A stretch of 64,000 nucleotides of DNA from Trametopsis cervina (lineage: Eukaryota > Basidiomycota > Agaricomycetes > Polyporales > Irpicaceae), in contig MU278350.1 of assembly GCA_022385755.1 (NCBI GenBank), positions 1,506,486-1,570,485 on the forward strand, read 5' to 3'. The notes beneath the pieces are model-generated. The model was not told where the DNA came from. It was given only the letters and a program-made list of their open reading frames with translations, and did not search any database. This document shows positions 60,501-64,000 of the stretch, piece after piece; within the stretch, counting starts at the first letter, position 1, and the number at the start of each line of letters is the position of its first letter. Both the position numbers and the translations under genes were made by a program.

Positions 60501-60922
60501 CTAGAGGAGTGTGGTGACGGATTCGGAGGTTCCGTTGAAGCAGGAGTAGGCGTGGAAGGGGAGGCGGAGGAGGAGGAGGATGAAGCCTCGGAGGAGTGTG
60601 TGTTGGACACGGCGGCGCGAACACGCTGCGCCTCCTTTATGCTTTCGGCGATGTCGTAAGTATGCGGCGGTGGCGGTTGTCCAACATAGCCTTCTGTGCG
60701 ATTTCTCCCAACGCTGGCGGATTTTGCAGCTATGGCGGCGGCCTGCTCTGCGGGGGTTTGGATCTTCGGCCATTGTGAGTCTTGCCGTGGATAATCGGGC
60801 AGATGTAAAAGATTAGTTTTCAAGTAGACTAGGATTAACATGCCGCGTACTTTGCGTGGTTCGATATCTAGACACACTTGGAAGAAGACTTGGATCCTTC
60901 TTGACTGTAGAACTAACAGCAT
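57574..60922 (-). CDS. Long Pro/Ser/Thr-rich disordered protein with hydrophobic C-terminal tail
   Basis: I do not recognise this protein. One very long exon (60922 to about 57887) and one short last exon (about 57830-57574) are joined by a GT-AG intron. Almost all of it is low-complexity Pro/Ser/Thr/Ala, with short internal repeats: VAQPI(T)LPTV three to four times (about 59165-59300), SYSSLAGALTP(V/I)TRP twice (about 59550-59660), and LGPAP(S/A)QN with LSLLGRLG twice (about 58590-58670). Near the C-terminus come basic stretches (STGKGKGKMRLSEPPERS), then VKKRTGAPVKARKTKKHVRF, an acidic Ser/Asp segment and a final hydrophobic run (FFDVFPILFILPLLIL) three residues from the end, which looks like a tail anchor. 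The start is uncertain: the region 60770-60922 could instead contain an intron. Function unknown. Confidence 0.68.
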
Positions 60923-61914
60923 GTCAGCCTACTAAGGAATACACGGCCAGGAATCATAGCGCACGGCAAGTTCATGGGATGTGCTGATATCAATAGAGAG
61001 TTTTCTGGTTTCTCCATATCAGCAGATGGATAGAGACGACGGGAGGGGAAAGAGATTGGAGGTCGGTGGCAAGTACATTAAATATACCAGGCCGAGTGGC
61101 GTAAATTACCTTCCCCGAGACAATGAAGGTATTTCTCACGGCGCAATGCGGCTAGTCATGTCGGAGATTATCGTCGGCAACAACTCAGACCAAAAGGCCA
61201 CAAAGGGTCCTTTGTTGCGAGTGGCGTCAACTGTTTGGGCCGCACTGAGTGGCGCCAAGCCATGGGCTGTAGCCATCCATACAGTCAGTATCATATCGGA
61301 TCATAAGAACTCAGCTTTGCGTACCATGTTACATATGCGTGTATCCGACACAGCCCATAGCTGCACGGAGCACCAGACGTGATCAGGGACTGTCACGTTG
61401 CGGGTGCAGGGGCATCGCAAACTGCATGAAGCATGCAGTATACATCCGGCATACTACTGTATGGCTCAGCTCACTGCACAAATGCATCATACACGATGAT
61501 AAAGCTCAAATATCGCCGCATCATAGAAAACACGGAGGATGAGTTGCAGTGCCACCGCTGCGTGTTCACTGGGGAGAGCTCATAGAAGGTGAGTCCGGAA
61601 GGCACGGATGCAATTGCCGATGCTCAGGGCACGTGCAGGCGCCAATATGGCGCTATGGGATGTGCGCACTGAAATCACCAACTCGGCATTGCTATGAAGC
61701 TATAATGTATCAGGGATTTCTGTATGCGCGATGTACAAAGTAACACTGCTGCTACTCAAAGCTATAGTACGGGACAAAATAGATATGCGGGGTGAGGATT
61801 TGGGAACAATGTGCTTGAATCATGCATGCGGGGTATAACTGTCTCATATATGGAGGCGTGTCCTAACTTGCCGGAGGACCTAGCGTCGTCCGACAGTCTA
61901 CGTGTGATAGGGCC
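60923..61914. other. Intergenic, about 1 kb
   Basis: This is the 5' flank of the disordered-protein gene and the 3' flank of polo kinase. No coding or RNA gene was recognised. Confidence 0.45.
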
Positions 61915-64000
61915 CTATCGGCCCCACCGTAGTCCCATCCGCGACGTTCGAGTCTGCAGCGCAGCTCCTGAGCGAGTAGGAGGATTCATTTGAACAGCTC
62001 CTGAGCGAGTGGGAGGATTCATCTGAACATCTCCTGAGCGGGCGGGAGGATTCATCTGAACAGTTTCTAAGCGAGCGGGAGGTCGTATCTGAGCAGTTTC
62101 TAAGCGAGCGGGAGGTCGCATCTGAGCAGTTTCTGAGCGAGTGGGTCGATGCATCTGAGTAGCTTCCGGACGGGCAGGGGGGTGCATCTGAGCAGTTTCC
62201 TTGCGGGTAGGGAGCTGCACCTGGGCAGTTTCCTGGCGGGTAGGAGAATGCATCTGAGCAGTTTCCTGGCGGGTAGGGGGCTGCATCTGGGCAGTTTCTG
62301 GTTCAACGGGCGACGCCAGTGCCTGTAGGCGAGCATTACTGCGGATGTTGAGAAGGATTTCCTTGCAGAAACGAAGCTTCTCGACAAGCCTTGCGTGTTG
62401 TTTGGCGGCCTCAGGATCTGATACGGATGGACACAGAGACTCTGCCATCAGCTCACTTAGAGTAGCTCGTGTGACTGCATAGTTCTTGTCGATGTACGTG
62501 ACGACGAGACCATGAGAGGACAGCACGATTTTGGTATGATCATAGAAATTGAACTGAACAGTATAGCCGTTAGCTAACTCAGCACCCTTGTTACAGACGA
62601 AGTCTCACCTGGAGTATGCCATGGCTCATCTTAAAGACGATGAGGTTCTTCAAACGCAGGTACTGCTGCACAAATGGTATGCCCTTGGTTCGTTGCTCGT
62701 CTCCGTGCACATATGCGAGCTGGCCGTAGAGATGCGCCATCATGTATCCTTCGAAGCATTTGAGAAGAGAAACTTTGTCTTGGAGATCTGGGGGAAATTC
62801 TGTGACGGTGTAGCTCTTGCGTACCCATACTGTCCCTTGCATCCTTGACGTTACATAGTCGAAGTGTCTAGTCCAAGAGCGTGTGAGTACTTCAGCAGAA
62901 TTTAAGAGAATGCAGACTCACATCTTGTCTGCTGAAAGTATCATGGTCGTACTGTCATTGAAGTGCACGCCAACCGAGCGATCTGTCAGAGCATAGCCCA
63001 TCCCGTATTTGTTGCAATAATCGACCCATGAGGCAATATAAGGTTCGGGATCCGGCAGGTCAGCATCGATACGAGGATCCCTGAACAACTGTCCATCGTT
63101 CTTCGCATCAAATGCCGCACGCAGTGTCCGCGCAGCAGCTTCAAAACTATTGGGTTTTAAAGGTTTGGTAGTAGGCGATGCTGTAGGAATCGAGGGAGCG
63201 GCGGGAATGTCAGCTTGGGGAACGGGCTCTCGAGCTTTCTTCCCCTTGACAGTAAGAGGGGGGATGTTCTCAGGTTCGTCGTCGCCGAAGGTGGGAGAAG
63301 GGGCGGCACTCGGTGCCATTTGGGCTACTATTCTGGCCTTCTGTGACTCTAGCTCCTTTTTCCGTAGTTCTTCTGCTCTCGTTCCCGCATCTTCGTGCTC
63401 TTCTTGGATGTTGTGAAGAGCGGTACGAGCCTCGCGGAGTTGACGACCGGGTGACTTGGCCTCTCTGGCGGCTTGCAGCTTCCTAATTAACGGCTGTTCT
63501 CCACGCGAGGATGCGGGAGCTACCAAGAGAGGTTGTCTAGCAGAGCTGAGAAGTGCCGAGATGGGGCTGCCTGGCTGGATGGCTTTCTGGAACTCCTTCT
63601 CCTGCTGTGCAAGACTCGAGCTCGCGCTTCGGATCTTGCCAGATGTAGAAGTAGACACAGGAGCAGGAGGAAGAGACGGACTCTCATCTTCTTCATCCAG
63701 CAAGGAATCCTTGCGGAGAATAGCGAGGTTGGCTCGTGAGACAGGGGGCGTTATATGTCTGAAGTCCGGAGGTGCATCATGGGCAGACACAGGGATACGC
63801 AGAGGGACTGTTCCTCGGGTGAACCAATGGTGGTCCACAATCTCGGGCAGTAGAGGTCGCTCTTGTGGGTTGGGTGTCAAGATCTGCTGCACGAGGTTTT
63901 GAGCCTCCGTCGAAACAAGCCGATCTGGCGGGAACTCGTATTCGTTATCGCGTATACGTCTGTGTATCGATCAGTCGCATATTACACTAAAACTACTAGG
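61915..64000 (-). CDS. Polo-like kinase, C-terminal part (cut by the window edge)
   Basis: Mitotic Ser/Thr kinase (Plk1/Cdc5/Plo1). The window shows the last exons: 63959-62922, 62867-62609 and 62553-61915; 63960-64000 is the end of an intron. The first contains the end of the kinase lobe ([14 protein letters not shown], then [20 protein letters not shown] and [14 protein letters not shown]), then a linker with coiled and disordered parts. Polo box 1 has [20 protein letters not shown] and [13 protein letters not shown], continuing across an intron into [19 protein letters not shown]. Polo box 2 has [20 protein letters not shown] and [10 protein letters not shown]; the His-Lys pair that binds phosphopeptide is present. 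After polo box 2 a Glu/Thr/Gln/Pro/Arg tail of about 11 repeats ends at the TAG at 61915-61917. The kinase core lies outside. Confidence 0.94.
61935..62297 (-). repeat. Tandem 33-bp repeat encoding 11-residue units in the polo kinase tail
   Basis: About eleven 33-bp units follow each other in frame on the minus strand. The protein consensus is ETAQM-x-PP-(T/A)-R-x. Units near polo box 2 are close to [11 protein letters not shown]; middle units read [11 protein letters not shown]; the last complete ones read [11 protein letters not shown], after which the pattern fades. The unit length is a multiple of three, so copy number can change without a frameshift. Confidence 0.88.

Overview
The window is nuclear DNA of a filamentous basidiomycete, most likely an agaricomycete. 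Almost every gene is broken by several short GT-AG introns of about 45-60 nt, intergenic gaps between active genes are short, both tRNA genes carry introns, and several families are typical of or restricted to basidiomycetes (DUF6535, DUF6593, secreted DUF3455 proteins). No bacterial, viral or organellar features were seen. All gene models were made by hand from reading frames, splice consensus and remembered family motifs; no alignment could be run.

Layout. 0.8-3.2 kb: a bHLH transcription factor (-). 3.4-3.5 kb: tRNA-Thr with an intron. 3.5-8.5 kb: gene-poor block. 8.5-9.3 kb: basic low-complexity protein. 10.2-12.1 kb: mitochondrial GTPase MTG1. 13.4-13.9 kb (-): RNA polymerase II subunit RPB11, head to head with ribosomal protein uL15 (14.6-15.2 kb). 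15.9-16.9 kb: ALY/Yra1-type mRNA export adaptor. 17.5-19.7 kb: 6-phosphofructo-2-kinase with a changed phosphatase active site. 19.9-22.3 kb (-): NCS1 permease. 22.6-24.2 kb (-): Gid9/Fyv10 ubiquitin ligase subunit. 24.2-28.2 kb: second gene-poor block. 28.2-28.9 kb: DUF6593-like small protein. 29.4-32.3 kb (-): nucleoporin Nup96, divergent from RPA3 (32.6-33.1 kb). 33.5-38.6 kb (-): three tandem secreted DUF3455 paralogues, with a MITE-like element and tRNA-Leu between copies 2 and 3. 39.8-40.8 kb: PIG-L/Gpi12. 41.0-45.3 kb (-): condensin CAP-G, divergent from a large RING-H2 protein (45.5-48.4 kb). 49.4-52.6 kb (-): DUF6535 membrane protein. 53.8-54.8 kb: thymidylate synthase. 55.0-55.6 kb: DUF1770-like protein. 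55.9-57.4 kb: 2-oxoglutarate/Fe(II) dioxygenase. 57.6-60.9 kb (-): long disordered protein with a hydrophobic C-terminal tail. 61.9-64 kb (-): C-terminal part of a polo kinase, cut by the window edge.

How the genes fit together. Most are housekeeping genes: transcription and translation (RPB11, uL15, ALY, MTG1), nuclear pore, GPI anchors and glycolytic control. A notable set acts in S phase or mitosis: RPA3, thymidylate synthase, condensin CAP-G and polo kinase. The upstream regions of the first three contain ACGCGT (MluI cell-cycle box) sites. The accessory part is the DUF3455 cluster and its surroundings.

Most interesting points: the histidine-to-serine change in the phosphatase half of the PFK-2 protein, an 11-residue tandem repeat tail on polo kinase, a decaying tandem repeat behind two stop codons at the DUF6535 gene, a 419-bp inverted-repeat element, and non-YAG 3' splice sites in three genes. 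I did not find a clearly new multi-gene system.
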